A stretch of 64,000 bases of DNA from Pseudomonas entomophila (GCF_029193575.1 NZ_JARGCS010000031.1:50082-114081), one strand, 5' to 3'; counted from the stretch's first letter, positions 10,215 through 19,771 are shown. The notes: generated from the letters alone by a model not told the origin. Numbers and translations: made by a program.

Positions 10215-11431
10215 TACGCCTCCTGCGCCGGTTGCGCATCGATCAGCGGCAGCACAACGCGCACACGGGTGCCACGCCCGACCTTCGAACGCAGTTGCAG
10301 ATCACCTTGGTGCGCACGCACCACGGCCTTGACCACCGCCACCCCCAGACCTGTGCCGGTGGCCTTGGTCGTGAGGAACGGCTCGCCCAGGCGTGCCAGC
10401 AACGACGCCTCGATACCGCTGCCGGCATCGGTGACGCAGAGGTGCACGCTCGCCCCACGGCGGTACAGGTGCACCTTCAGGCGCGCAGGCTCGGCACTGG
10501 CCTGCAGGGCGTTGTCGATCAGGTTGAGCAAGGCGCCGACCAGGGTGTCGCGGTTGCACAGCAACTCACCCAGGTGGGTGTCGCACTGCCAACGCACCGA
10601 GTGCCCTTGCACGTGAGACTGGGCGGCCTGCTGCAAGGCCTGGAACAGCGCCTTGGGCGTCAGGCGGTCACCCAGTGGCAGCTCGCCACGGGCGAACACC
10701 AGCATGTCGCGCACCTGGTGCTCCAGTTCGTGCAAGCGCTCCTTGAGGTTGCCGGCGAAGCGCAGGCGGGTTTGTTCAGGCAGCTGTTGCTGCTCGTCGG
10801 CCAGGTGACTGGCGTAGAGCATCGCGGCAGACAACGGGGTGCGGATCTGATGGGCCAGCGAGGCGACCATGCGACCCAGTGACGACAGGCGCTCGTGGCG
10901 CGCCAACTGATCCTGCAGGCGGCGGGTTTCGGTAAGGTCGTTGAGCAGCACCAGTTGCCCGGGCTCGGCATCCAGCGAACGGGTCGCGATGGACAGGCGC
11001 CGGCCATCGCGCAGCGACACTTCATGGCCGTCGTCCTTGCGCGGGGCGAAACTGCGGGCGATCACCTGACGCCACAGCTCGCCTACCAACGGCTCACCCA
11101 GCAACTCCACGGCCGCCGGGTTAGCCTCGCGCACCCGGCCTTGGCCATCGATGACGATCACCCCACCTGGCAGCAGGTCGAGCAGGTTCTGCAAACGATT
11201 GGCCAGACGCTCCTTTTCATCCAGTTCGGCCATGCGCTGGGCACTGACCACCGCCAACTCGCCCTTGAGCTCGCTGACCCGCGCTTCCAGCATGTTGTAG
11301 GACTCGCTGAGCTGGGAAGACACCTGGTTGAACAGGGCGAAGGCCTGCTCCAGGCCCTGGCGGCTTTCCTGCTCGACCGGGGTGCTGCCCTGTGGGTCGG
11401 CGGCTCGGGAAATCTGGGCGAACTGGGGCAT
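10214..11431 (-). CDS. fleS: Sensor histidine kinase FleS (FlrB)
   Basis: A soluble two-component kinase of about 405 residues partnering FleR. A helical N-terminus is followed by a PAS-like domain (about 80-170), the dimerisation/phosphoacceptor segment with H194 in SLAHQIRTPLSAAM, and a HATPase domain (GTGLGVAVVKAVVRAH). No membrane segments. The ATG at 11431 is preceded by GAGAGAG at good spacing; a TTG 21 bp upstream is in frame but has no good ribosome site. Confidence 0.95.
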
Positions 11432-11484
11432 CGTGCTCTCTCGCGTGGCCAACCGTCATAAAAACGGTATGTTGCCTGCGGTGA

Positions 11485-11501
11485 AGCAAAGGGCGTGCCG
11501 G
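11485..11501 (-). promoter_or_regulatory. Sigma-54 promoter of fleSR
   Basis: Minus strand reads CCGGCACGCCCTTTGCT; GG and GC are separated by 10 bp. It lies 54 bp upstream of the fleS ATG and immediately after the fleQ terminator, which fits the known control of fleSR by FleQ and sigma-54 in Pseudomonas. Confidence 0.75.
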
Positions 11502-11505
11502 ACAC

Positions 11506-11537
11506 CAAAAAGCACTGGGGCCGCCAAGCGGCCCCAG
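11506..11537 (-). terminator. Rho-independent terminator of fleQ
   Basis: A 10-bp stem CTGGGGCCGC / GCGGCCCCAG with a 3-nt loop, followed on the minus strand by TGCTTTTTGG, right after the fleQ stop codon. Confidence 0.85.
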
Positions 11538-11542
11538 GCACT

Positions 11543-13018
<1,476 letters not shown>

Positions 13019-13121
13019 TCAATAGCAACTTCCCTAGTCATATCGGCGCCCGCAGGCGTTCTCGACATCATTCCGACTGAATGGTCAGTGTTCGGACGTC
13101 TGAATTTCGAAAACAGCCACT

Positions 13122-13150
13122 AGTTAAGTCAAAAAACGGCCCATAGTCAA
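13122..13150 (-). promoter_or_regulatory. Weak sigma-70-like candidate upstream of fleQ
   Basis: Minus strand TTGACT (13150-13145) and TTAACT (13127-13122) are 17 bp apart, about 100 bp before the fleQ ATG. The -35 is good and the -10 is poor. No GG-N10-GC element was seen here, in keeping with fleQ being sigma-54-independent. Confidence 0.3.
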
Positions 13151-13185
13151 ATTTATGGCGCGAAGCTTTTTGCATTCATCCAGCG

Positions 13186-13482
13186 TCAGCTGAACAGATG
13201 GTAAACCTTTGCCGCGTTTTTCGCCTGACGTATCTGCGCCATCTCGTCGGCAATCGATTGACGTTCACCACTTGCAACCTCAATCAACCGCCGGTAGACG
13301 CCCAGCAACTCCTCCAGACTACCCCGCACTGCCGCTTCGTTGTCCAGCGCTTCGGCCAGAACATCCTCCACGCACAGCCTGCACTCCAGATCGAGCTCGC
13401 CGACCGCGTCCCAGTCGCGACTGGCCAACGCCGCCAGCAAGGCTTCACGGGTCTGCTCGATACGCTCGATCACTTCACTCAT
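13186..13482 (-). CDS. fliT: Flagellar assembly chaperone FliT-like protein
   Basis: A 98-residue all-helical acidic protein ending AKVYHLFS, located directly after fliS. Position and size match the fliT-like gene (called fleP in some P. aeruginosa work) that follows fliDS in pseudomonads; FliT is the export chaperone of the filament cap FliD. Sequence conservation in this family is low, so context is the main support. Confidence 0.8.
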   Translation of the reverse strand: MSEVIERIEQTREALLAALASRDWDAVGELDLECRLCVEDVLAEALDNEAAVRGSLEELLGVYRRLIEVASGERQSIADEMAQIRQAKNAAKVYHLFS

Positions 13483-13498
13483 GGCAACTCTCCTGGCC

Positions 13499-13894
13499 TT
13501 ACACCGCCGGCGCCTGTTCGCCGATCGCGTCCCAACCTTCCTTGACGGTGATCAGCAGACGGGCGACCTCATCGATGATCGCTGGGTCACTGTTGACGTT
13601 CGCCTCGATCAGACGACGACTCATGTATTGGTAGAGGTTATCCAGATCCGTCAGGCTGTCGGCATGATTTTCCAGGTCCAGCCCTTCACGCAGGCCACCA
13701 ATGATGTCGATGGCCTTGCCGATCAGAATGCCCTTCTGTGCGATGTCGTTGCGCGCGATGGCGCCCTTGGCCTGGGCCAGGCGATCGAGGCCGCCCTGCA
13801 TGAGCATCTGCACCAGGCGGTGCGGGCTGGCTTCGGACGTCTGCGCCACGCCATTGACTTTCTGGTATTGCCGAAGGGCCAACATCGGGTTCAT
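13499..13894 (-). CDS. fliS: Flagellin export chaperone FliS
   Basis: A 131-residue helical chaperone that keeps flagellin unpolymerised before export. It begins MNPMLALRQYQKVNG and carries the SPHRLVQMLMQGGLDRLAQAKGAI signature. The ATG at 13894 has GAGG 8 nt upstream; an in-frame extension of 7 codons lacks this. Preceded by the fliD terminator and a clear sigma-28 promoter, so fliST form a separate unit. Confidence 0.95.
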   Translation of the reverse strand: MNPMLALRQYQKVNGVAQTSEASPHRLVQMLMQGGLDRLAQAKGAIARNDIAQKGILIGKAIDIIGGLREGLDLENHADSLTDLDNLYQYMSRRLIEANVNSDPAIIDEVARLLITVKEGWDAIGEQAPAV

Positions 13895-13936
13895 GGATCT
13901 ACCTCGTTGCAGCAAAATAGGTTGCGTATACCTGCT

Positions 13937-13963
13937 GTATCGCCGCCATGGCGGAAAACTTTA
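13937..13963 (-). promoter_or_regulatory. Sigma-28 (FliA) promoter of fliS-fliT
   Basis: Minus strand reads TAAAGTTT - 11 bp - GGCGATAC, close to the FliA consensus TAAAGTTT-N11-GCCGATAA, about 45 bp upstream of the fliS ATG. Confidence 0.8.
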
Positions 13964-13973
13964 GCGGCAAGAC

Positions 13974-14010
13974 AAAAGGCCCGGGGCGCCAATATGACGC
14001 CACCGGGCCT
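13974..14010 (-). terminator. Rho-independent terminator of fliD
   Basis: Minus strand stem AGGCCCGG...CCGGGCCT with an inner TGGCG/CGCC extension, followed by TTTTG, 18 bp after the fliD stop. Confidence 0.8.
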
Positions 14011-14027
14011 GTGTCACAACCGCGGGA

Positions 14028-15446
14028 TCAGCCGTTCTTCTGCTGCGCGTTGAGCGCCTCGAAGATCGAGTTGATCTGGTTGGCCTGGGCTTTCATCTTG
14101 CCCAGGGCGGTATCCAGCGCGACGTACTTGCGGGTCAGTGATTCGGTCAGCGACGCGGTGCGGCGGTCGAGGGCGGCCTGCTGATCGCTCAGGTTCTTGG
14201 CCACCTTGTCCAGGTTCGACTTGCGCGATGCCAGGCTACCGTCGGTGCGATTGTACGGGTCGATCGCAGCGTTCATCCGCTCGAAGATACCGCCTTCGCC
14301 AGTGAACAGGGTCTGTACGTCGCCGCCCAGCTTCTTGTCGTTCATCGCCGCGGTGAACTTGACGCTGTTGAACTCCAAGGTACCGTCCTTGGTGGTGTTG
14401 ATACCCAGCTGACTAAGGCTGGTCAACTGACCGGTACCTCCCGCCTGACTGAGCACGCCACGGACGTCACTGAGCAGCGAACGGGTGGTAGGGTCGTTGG
14501 TCAACGGGCCCAACACGGTATTGTCATTGGCGTCCTTGCTGGTGGACGTCAGCGAAGTGACGGCCTTCTGCAAGGCGTTGTAGGCATCGACGAAGCTCTG
14601 GATGTTCTTCTTCAGGCCATCGTTGTCCGCCGCCACGGTGAGCTTGGTGGACGTCTTCGGCCCACCGCCGCTCGGCGTCGGGCTGACACCCGTAAGCTCC
14701 AGGGTCATGCCACTGATCGCCTTGTCGACGGTGTTCGAGGCGCTGGTGATCTTCAAACCGTCGATGCTCAGTTCGGCATCCTGCGCCAACGCGGTGATGT
14801 AACCCGCACCGGAGCCGGAGATCTGCTGGGTGCCATCGATGGCCAGCTCAGGGATGCCGCTGACCGAGATGTCAGTGCCCGCCCCTGTCTTCGTGGAACT
14901 GAACACCAGGCGCGAGCCACCCGCCTCGTTGACGATGTTCGCGGAAATGTTGTTCGCAGCCATTTCCTTGTTGATCTGGTCACGCACGCTTTGCAACGTC
15001 GCGCCGCTGGCGATATTGACCGTGTACGTCTTGCCGCCCTGGCTGATGGTCATCTCGCCTTCGCTGATGGCGCTGGATGCGCCACCGGCGAACTGCTGGC
15101 TGGCGACCTTGGAACTGGTGGCCAACTTATCGACGATGATGTCGTAGTTACCCGCCACAGCAGTGTTGTTCGACTTGACCTTGACCACCGCCTCGTTGCC
15201 CGAGGTGGCGGCAAAGGCACTGAACGAGGGCGCGTTCTTGTCGTTCAGCTTCTTCATGGCGTCCTGGAACGCCGTCAGGGCACTGCGCAGGGAGCCGATA
15301 CCCGAGATCATCGCACTGTTGTTGCTGGTCTGGCGCTTGATCTGCGCCTGCTTCGCGGCGGTATCGGAAGTAACCAGCGCCTCGACGATCTTGCCGATCT
15401 CAAGGCCTGACCCCAGGCCAGTGGAAGGAATAATCGGGCTTGCCAT
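14028..15446 (-). CDS. fliD: Flagellar filament cap protein FliD
   Basis: A 472-residue cap protein that pentamerises at the filament tip to fold incoming flagellin. N-terminal coiled-coil region (GLGSGLEIGKIVEALV...), variable Ser/Thr/Gly-rich centre, and a C-terminal helical region (RKYVALDTALGKMKAQANQINSIFEAL) of FliD type. It follows flaG with an 80-bp gap in which no clear promoter was seen. Confidence 0.95.
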   Translation of the reverse strand: MASPIIPSTGLGSGLEIGKIVEALVTSDTAAKQAQIKRQTSNNSAMISGIGSLRSALTAFQDAMKKLNDKNAPSFSAFAATSGNEAVVKVKSNNTAVAGNYDIIVDKLATSSKVASQQFAGGASSAISEGEMTISQGGKTYTVNIASGATLQSVRDQINKEMAANNISANIVNEAGGSRLVFSSTKTGAGTDISVSGIPELAIDGTQQISGSGAGYITALAQDAELSIDGLKITSASNTVDKAISGMTLELTGVSPTPSGGGPKTSTKLTVAADNDGLKKNIQSFVDAYNALQKAVTSLTSTSKDANDNTVLGPLTNDPTTRSLLSDVRGVLSQAGGTGQLTSLSQLGINTTKDGTLEFNSVKFTAAMNDKKLGGDVQTLFTGEGGIFERMNAAIDPYNRTDGSLASRKSNLDKVAKNLSDQQAALDRRTASLTESLTRKYVALDTALGKMKAQANQINSIFEALNAQQKNG

Positions 15447-15526
15447 GCTGCGGTCCCTCTCGTTGAAGCGTCACCCCTGCTCCTGCAAGGCTGACATGAA
15501 TCATTTGGGTTGATGCTCTTCGCCGC

Positions 15527-15886
15527 TCAGACCTTGGCGTCGAACAACACACTCTTGACATCGCTCAAGCTATGGGCGATGCGCAACGCCTCCTCGGAAG
15601 GAAGCTGCCGGATCAGCTCGCCGGTCTCGCTGGCGATGACCTTGACCACGATCTTGCCGGATTCCTCGTCAGTGGAGAACTCCAGATTGCGCTGGGTCTC
15701 TTTAAGGAACTTTTCGATCTCCGAGACGGCTTTCTTGACCTTGTCGGCATCGTCGACCCGATTGACAGGTTCTTTCTTCTCGCTATCAGCAGAAACTTCC
15801 GTCGGTCGGGTAACCGGCTTGTCGGTAACCTGCTCGGCCGGGCGTGCGACCGGATAAGACAGGTTCAACTTGACGCTCATGTCCAT
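15527..15886 (-). CDS. flaG: Flagellar protein FlaG
   Basis: A 119-residue FlaG-family protein with the conserved C-terminus NLEFSTDEESGKIVVKVIASETGELIRQLPSEEAL. It influences filament length in Pseudomonas; its mechanism is not settled. The start MDMSVKLNL at 15886 is preceded by GAGGTGG; an upstream in-frame extension runs into the fliC terminator hairpin and is rejected. Expression probably depends on read-through from fliC. Confidence 0.9.
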   Translation of the reverse strand: MDMSVKLNLSYPVARPAEQVTDKPVTRPTEVSADSEKKEPVNRVDDADKVKKAVSEIEKFLKETQRNLEFSTDEESGKIVVKVIASETGELIRQLPSEEALRIAHSLSDVKSVLFDAKV

Positions 15887-15904
15887 ATCCACCACCTCGT
15901 AACG

Positions 15905-15941
15905 AAAAGGCGAGGAAGTGCCCGCAGAGCACTCCCCCGCC
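15905..15941 (-). terminator. Imperfect terminator between fliC and flaG
   Basis: Minus strand GGCGGGGGAGTGC...GCACTTCCTCGCC forms a long mismatched stem followed by TTTTCG. Placed 17 bp after the fliC stop, it would set high flagellin against low flaG expression. Confidence 0.65.
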
Positions 15942-15958
15942 ACAAGCTATCAGGCAGA

Positions 15959-16801
15959 TTAGCCCAGCAGCTTCAGAACTGCCGATGGCAGCTGGTTGGC
16001 CTGGGCCAGAACCGAAGTCGAAGCTTGCTGCAGGGTCTGCTGCTTGGTCAGCTGGGCAGTTTCAGCAGCGAAGTCGGTGTCCTGTACACGGCCACGAGCA
16101 GCTTCGGCGTTCTCGTTGATGTTTTGCAGGTTGTTGATGGTGCTGGTCAGACGGTTCTGGGCGGCACCCAGGTCGGCACGAGTCGAGTTGATGCTCTGCA
16201 GAGCGTTGTCGATCGCGCTCAGAGCGGCGCTGAAGTTGGCGTTGATGTCGGCGTCAGCACCGGAAATGGCGATGGTGCCGCTGTCCACACCCAGGGTCGC
16301 AGCAGTCATGTCGGCCAGGGTGATGGAGATCTGGTTGTTGGAACCGCTCTCGGAACCGACCTGGAAGGTCATGGTGATGCCGGAGTTCAGCAGGTTCTTG
16401 CCGTTGAGCTGGGTGCTGTTGGCGATACGCGACAGCTCGGAAGACATTTGGCTGAACTCTTTGTTCAGTGCTTCACGATCTTTCTCGCTGTTCGAGTCGT
16501 TTCGCGACTGAACGGCCAGTTCACGCATACGCTGCAGGATGTTGGTCTGCTCTTGCATCGCGCCTTCAGCGGTCTGGGCGATGGAGATACCGTCGTTGGC
16601 GTTTTTGATCGCCATGGTCTGACCGCGGATCTGCGAGGTCATGCGGGTAGCGATCTGCAGGCCGGCGGCGTCGTCTTTGGCGCTGTTGATTTTCAGGCCG
16701 GAGGACAGACGGGTCATCGAGGTGCTCAGCGCGTCGGAAGCACGGTTCAGGTTTTTCTGAACGCCCAGAGAGGTGGTGTTGGTGTTAACGGTCAAAGCCA
16801 T
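15959..16801 (-). CDS. fliC: Flagellin FliC (short form)
   Basis: A 280-residue flagellin, near the minimal size: conserved D0/D1 helices at both ends (MALTVNTNTTSLGVQKNLNR... and ...STSVLAQANQLPSAVLKLLG) and only about 50 residues of variable centre (about 140-190). That centre is rich in Ser/Thr (for example S140, S150, S152, S154, S159, S174, S180), plausible O-glycosylation sites given the adjacent glycan genes. The plant-recognised flg22 region (residues 30-51) is intact with the core INSAKDDAAGLQIA. Driven by a sigma-28 promoter with an approximately 80-nt leader. Confidence 0.98.
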   Translation of the reverse strand: MALTVNTNTTSLGVQKNLNRASDALSTSMTRLSSGLKINSAKDDAAGLQIATRMTSQIRGQTMAIKNANDGISIAQTAEGAMQEQTNILQRMRELAVQSRNDSNSEKDREALNKEFSQMSSELSRIANSTQLNGKNLLNSGITMTFQVGSESGSNNQISITLADMTAATLGVDSGTIAISGADADINANFSAALSAIDNALQSINSTRADLGAAQNRLTSTINNLQNINENAEAARGRVQDTDFAAETAQLTKQQTLQQASTSVLAQANQLPSAVLKLLG

Positions 16802-17090
16802 GACGAATTCCTCGTTGGATTGGGTACTACGGCTTCCGGCCTTGGCAATTCGCCGGGTGTGTGGCCTAGAGAACCTTCGTAATGGTTATCGTCGTCGGGG
16901 CGGTTTGCTTTAGGGCTTTTCAGAATTTTTTTACTGGCGCTCTGCCACCCCAATGAAATCAAGGGTTTGACGCCAGAAAACCAACACCCAGGCCGCCGGG
17001 GGCGCAACCATTTTGCAAATCCCGCAGGAGCTGGCCTGCTAGCGACACCCGGGGCTTGCGACAGTCGATGGCATTGCATCACCGCAAAAT
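16802..17090. other. Intergenic region upstream of fliC
   Basis: No gene seen. It holds the fliC leader, the sigma-28 promoter at 16886-16912, and upstream of that an AT-richer stretch (TTTTCAGAATTTTTTTACTGG, around 16917-16940) and a short REP-like palindrome (GCAGGAGCTGGCCTGCTAGC, around 17024-17043). Confidence 0.6.
16886..16912 (-). promoter_or_regulatory. Sigma-28 (FliA) promoter of fliC
   Basis: Minus strand reads TAAAGCAA - 11 bp (ACCGCCCCGAC) - GACGATAA, matching TAAAGTTT-N11-GCCGATAA at most positions, about 85 bp upstream of the fliC ATG. Confidence 0.85.
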
Positions 17091-17130
17091 AAAGAAAGCG
17101 CTGACCGGAAACCGGGCAGCGCCTTCTTTA
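17091..17130. terminator. Terminator after the KAS III gene (near-symmetric)
   Basis: AAAGAAAGCGCTG-ACCGGAAACCGGG-CAGCGCCTTCTTT folds into a long stem with an inner CCGG/CCGG hairpin and T-rich flanks on both strands. It lies 21 bp after the KAS III stop (minus strand) and could also block plus-strand transcription entering from the fliC side. Confidence 0.75.
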
Positions 17131-17151
17131 ATGCCTTCCAAGGAGTCGAGG

Positions 17152-18087
17152 TCAATCGACGCGTTCGATAACCGCCGAGCCCCACGACAGACCAACCCCA
17201 AAGCCACTGAGCACGACACGCTTGTTACGCGAGCCGATCACGTGCTTCTCCAGCAGCAGCGGAATGCTCGACGACACCGTGTTGCCAGTCTCCAGCATGT
17301 CCTTGACGAAGCGGGCCTTGTGCTCACCCTCCTCGAAGCGCTGCGAGACCGCGTCGACGATCGCCGCGCTGCCCTGGTGCAGGCAGAACAGGTCGATGTC
17401 GGCAGCCTTCAGCTGGCTGGCCTCGAGCAGCTGCGCAAGATGCGCCGGCACCTTGACCAGGGCGAAGTTGTAGACCTGGCGGCCGTTCATGTAGAACTTG
17501 CCTTCGGTGGTGCGCAGGTGCTCGGCACCGGCACCGTCGCTGCCGAACAGCGACTTGCCCAATCGCCAGGCAGCGCCCTCGCCCATCCAGGTGGCGGTGG
17601 CAGCATCGCCGAAGAGCATGGTGGTGTTGCGATCTTCGGGGTCGACGATCTTCGAATACGGGTCAGCGGTGATCAGCAGGCCATTTTTCAGACCCGTGGC
17701 TTCCATGAAGCCCTTCATCGCGTACAGACCATAGACATAGCCCGAGCAGCCGAGCGAAACATCGAAGGCGGCGACCTGGGTCGACAGGCCCAGCTTGTGC
17801 TGGACGATCGCGGCAGTATGCGGCAACCCCTCGGCATCGCCGTTCTGGGTCACGACGATGACGACATCGATGGCGGCCGGATCGAGGGCTGGATTGGCAG
17901 CGAACAATGTCCGGGCCGCCTCGACACACAGGTCGGAGGTTTCCTGGGCGGCCTCCTTGCGCGGCAGGAAGGTGGAGCCGATCTTGCCGAAGATGAAATC
18001 CTGGTCCTTGCCGAATTTCGCACCCTGGGCGTAGTTGTCGACGCCTTCGACAGGTACGTAACTGGCGATGCTTTTGATGCCAATCAT
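17152..18087 (-). CDS. Beta-ketoacyl-ACP synthase III (FabH-like), flagellin-glycan associated
   Basis: A 311-residue thiolase-fold condensing enzyme. The KAS III catalytic triad is complete: C114 (SLGCSGYVYG), H237 (CLHQGSA) and N269 (ETGNTVSSS). KAS III enzymes condense acyl-CoA with malonyl-ACP. In P. syringae a homologous gene (orf3) belongs to the flagellin glycosylation island, where the viosamine-type sugar carries a 3-hydroxybutanoyl amide; an acyl-donor role for a sugar amide is inferred here. The ATG at 18087 (MIGIKSIASYVP) is the natural FabH start; a 22-codon extension upstream lacks homology-like sequence. Divergent from the glycan operon. Confidence 0.88.
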   Translation of the reverse strand: MIGIKSIASYVPVEGVDNYAQGAKFGKDQDFIFGKIGSTFLPRKEAAQETSDLCVEAARTLFAANPALDPAAIDVVIVVTQNGDAEGLPHTAAIVQHKLGLSTQVAAFDVSLGCSGYVYGLYAMKGFMEATGLKNGLLITADPYSKIVDPEDRNTTMLFGDAATATWMGEGAAWRLGKSLFGSDGAGAEHLRTTEGKFYMNGRQVYNFALVKVPAHLAQLLEASQLKAADIDLFCLHQGSAAIVDAVSQRFEEGEHKARFVKDMLETGNTVSSSIPLLLEKHVIGSRNKRVVLSGFGVGLSWGSAVIERVD

Positions 18088-18404
18088 TGTGGCTTCCCGA
18101 TAGACATGGCGAATATTCGCGGACTGCAGACCCTGGTGGCTGGCCCTGCGCACCGTGGTGACGGTCTTGCCCGCTGACTCAATAGATTAAAGATGCGCGT
18201 TTCGACTGCCAAGTCACGTCGCGCACTCAAAGACCACATTCCTGGCGATCGCCCGCCCGGCCCAGCCCCGCCGTGCCAGCCCGACGGTCGGGCCTGGAGG
18301 GTTGGCAGACCTTTTGCTTGCCCTCGCCCAACGTCGGAAGACTGACGCGCGGCGAGCCACAAGCACAGCAATGGCCACCTACATCCACCTGTACGAGAAC
18401 GACT
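18088..18404. other. Divergent control region between KAS III and the glycan operon
   Basis: 317 bp with no full-size gene. It contains a sigma-54 promoter facing the operon (18302-18318), a GC-rich palindromic stretch (GCCCGACGGTCGGGC, about 18277-18291), and a 20-codon upstream reading frame at 18371-18433 overlapping the methyltransferase start. Confidence 0.6.
18302..18318 (+). promoter_or_regulatory. Sigma-54 promoter of the glycan operon
   Basis: TTGGCAGACCTTTTGCT: GG and GC separated by exactly 10 bp, with TGGCA and TTGC both matching the consensus. Expected transcription start near 18329, giving a leader of about 75 nt before the methyltransferase ATG. It would tie glycan synthesis to the FleQ/sigma-54 flagellar programme. 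Confidence 0.7.
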
Positions 18405-18433
18405 ATGACCACCCAAGGCCGATCGAAAGGTGA
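18371..18433 (+). other. Short upstream reading frame (20 codons) overlapping the methyltransferase start
   Basis: ATG GCC ACC TAC ATC CAC CTG TAC... to TGA at 18431-18433, encoding MATYIHLYENDYDHPRPIER. It lies in the predicted leader, covers the GAGAAC ribosome site of the methyltransferase and ends 26 bp inside it in another frame. No good ribosome site of its own is seen, so it may be chance. Confidence 0.2.
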
Positions 18434-19172
18434 GCGGATTGATATCGACTACAGCTCGACCCAGGCCTTTTTCGACAAGCGGGGCAAGGCCGAGTATGCC
18501 AACGTGCTCAGCGCCACCATGTATCAGGACAACCATCCCGAGTTGGTCGAACGGCGCGACGCGACGGAGAAAAGCGTGCTGGCGCCCCAGCTGAGGCTGG
18601 GCATCGGCAGCCGCGTCCTGGATATCGGCAGCGGCATTGGCCGCTGGGGGTGGTTCGTGCATGACCAGGCGCCTGAGGCGCACTACCTGGGCATCGATTT
18701 CTCCGCCTCGCTGGTCGAGAAAGCCGAGGCCGAGGCGATACGCCGCGGCAAACCCCAATTGCGCTTCCAGGTGATGTCGGCCACTGCCATCGCGCCGGAC
18801 GCCCTGGCACTCGCCCCGCCCTATGACCTGGTGATCATTTCAGGGCTGCTGATCTACCTGAACGACCAGGACTGCCTGAAGCTGCTCGCCCAGGCGAGCC
18901 AGCTCTGCGCACCTGGCGGCCAGATCTACCTGCGCGAACCCGTCGGCGTTTCCGATCGCTTCACCCTCGACCGCTTCTACTCCAGCGAATTGCAGCACGA
19001 GTACTCGGCCATCTACCGCACCATCGACGAACTCGACCAGTTGCTGGCGCGCGCCCTGGAGCCCGGCCAGTTCAGCGTGCGCGCCGCTGATTTCCTGTTC
19101 GCCGCGGAACTGGAGAAGCGTGCCGAAACCCGCCAGTACTACACCATTGTGCAAAAGGCAGCACAGCCATGA
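18405..19172 (+). CDS. SAM-dependent methyltransferase of the glycan operon
   Basis: A 255-residue class I methyltransferase. Motif I is VLDIGSGIGRWGWF, with an acidic residue at the end of the next strand (YLGIDFSASL) and a later motif YDLVIISGLLIYLND. Likely an O- or N-methyltransferase of the glycan; P. syringae flagellin viosamine carries a 2-O-methyl group, a precedent only. The ATG at 18405 (MTTQGRSKGERI) has GAGAAC 6 nt upstream; longer in-frame starts are in GC-rich leader sequence. Its stop overlaps the next ATG (ATGA). Confidence 0.85.
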   Translation: MTTQGRSKGERIDIDYSSTQAFFDKRGKAEYANVLSATMYQDNHPELVERRDATEKSVLAPQLRLGIGSRVLDIGSGIGRWGWFVHDQAPEAHYLGIDFSASLVEKAEAEAIRRGKPQLRFQVMSATAIAPDALALAPPYDLVIISGLLIYLNDQDCLKLLAQASQLCAPGGQIYLREPVGVSDRFTLDRFYSSELQHEYSAIYRTIDELDQLLARALEPGQFSVRAADFLFAAELEKRAETRQYYTIVQKAAQP

Positions 19173-19771
19173 CCACCGCCTATTGTTTCGACCTCGACGG
19201 CACGCTGACGCGCCAGGAGCTGCTGCCGCTGATCGCCTCTTCAGTGGGGCTTGAGGACGAGATATCCGTCCTCACACAGGCCACCATCAATGGCGTCCTG
19301 CCATTCGACAAGTCCTTCAAGCTGCGCGTGCGCCTGCTGCGCGATGCGAGGCTCGACTGGATTCACGCCGCCCTGCGCGAACAGGTGGAGTTCGACCAGC
19401 ACATGCTCGAGTTCATCCTGCAGCGGCCAGAGCAGTGTTTCGTGGTCACCGGCAACCTGGACGTCTGGGTCCGCCCGATACTGGATCGCCTGGGCATCCA
19501 GAGTTTCACCTCCACTGCGGAAATGGAGGATGGCTGCCTCACCGGCATCGCCCATGTGCTGCACAAAGGCGACGCGATCGATAGCCTGCGCGACCGCTTC
19601 GATCGGGTGATCGCGGTCGGTGATGGCATGAACGATGTGCCGATGTTCGAGGCCGCCAACTGGCGCATCGCCTTTGGCGGCACCCATGCCCCGAACCCCC
19701 TGCTGGTCAAGCTCAGTGATTTCGTCATCAACGACGGTAGAACCCTATGTCGCCTATTAAGCATGTTGTGA
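19169..19771 (+). CDS. HAD-superfamily phosphatase (SerB-like, IB subfamily)
   Basis: A 200-residue HAD hydrolase. Motif I is FDLDGTLT (D8, D10), motif II VVTGN, and motif III/IV VGDGMNDVPMFEAANWRIAFGG. The substrate is unknown; between a methyltransferase and a nucleotidyltransferase it may dephosphorylate a sugar- or polyol-phosphate intermediate. Overlaps its neighbours on both sides (4 bp with the methyltransferase, 25 bp with the nucleotidyltransferase). Confidence 0.85.
   Translation: MTTAYCFDLDGTLTRQELLPLIASSVGLEDEISVLTQATINGVLPFDKSFKLRVRLLRDARLDWIHAALREQVEFDQHMLEFILQRPEQCFVVTGNLDVWVRPILDRLGIQSFTSTAEMEDGCLTGIAHVLHKGDAIDSLRDRFDRVIAVGDGMNDVPMFEAANWRIAFGGTHAPNPLLVKLSDFVINDGRTLCRLLSML

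Noticed and set aside
18181..18215. Possible sigma-54 element for the KAS III gene (minus strand TTGGCAGTCGAAACGCGC)
   Set aside because: GG-N10-GC spacing is met but the -12 block is ACGC rather than TTGC; too weak to call.
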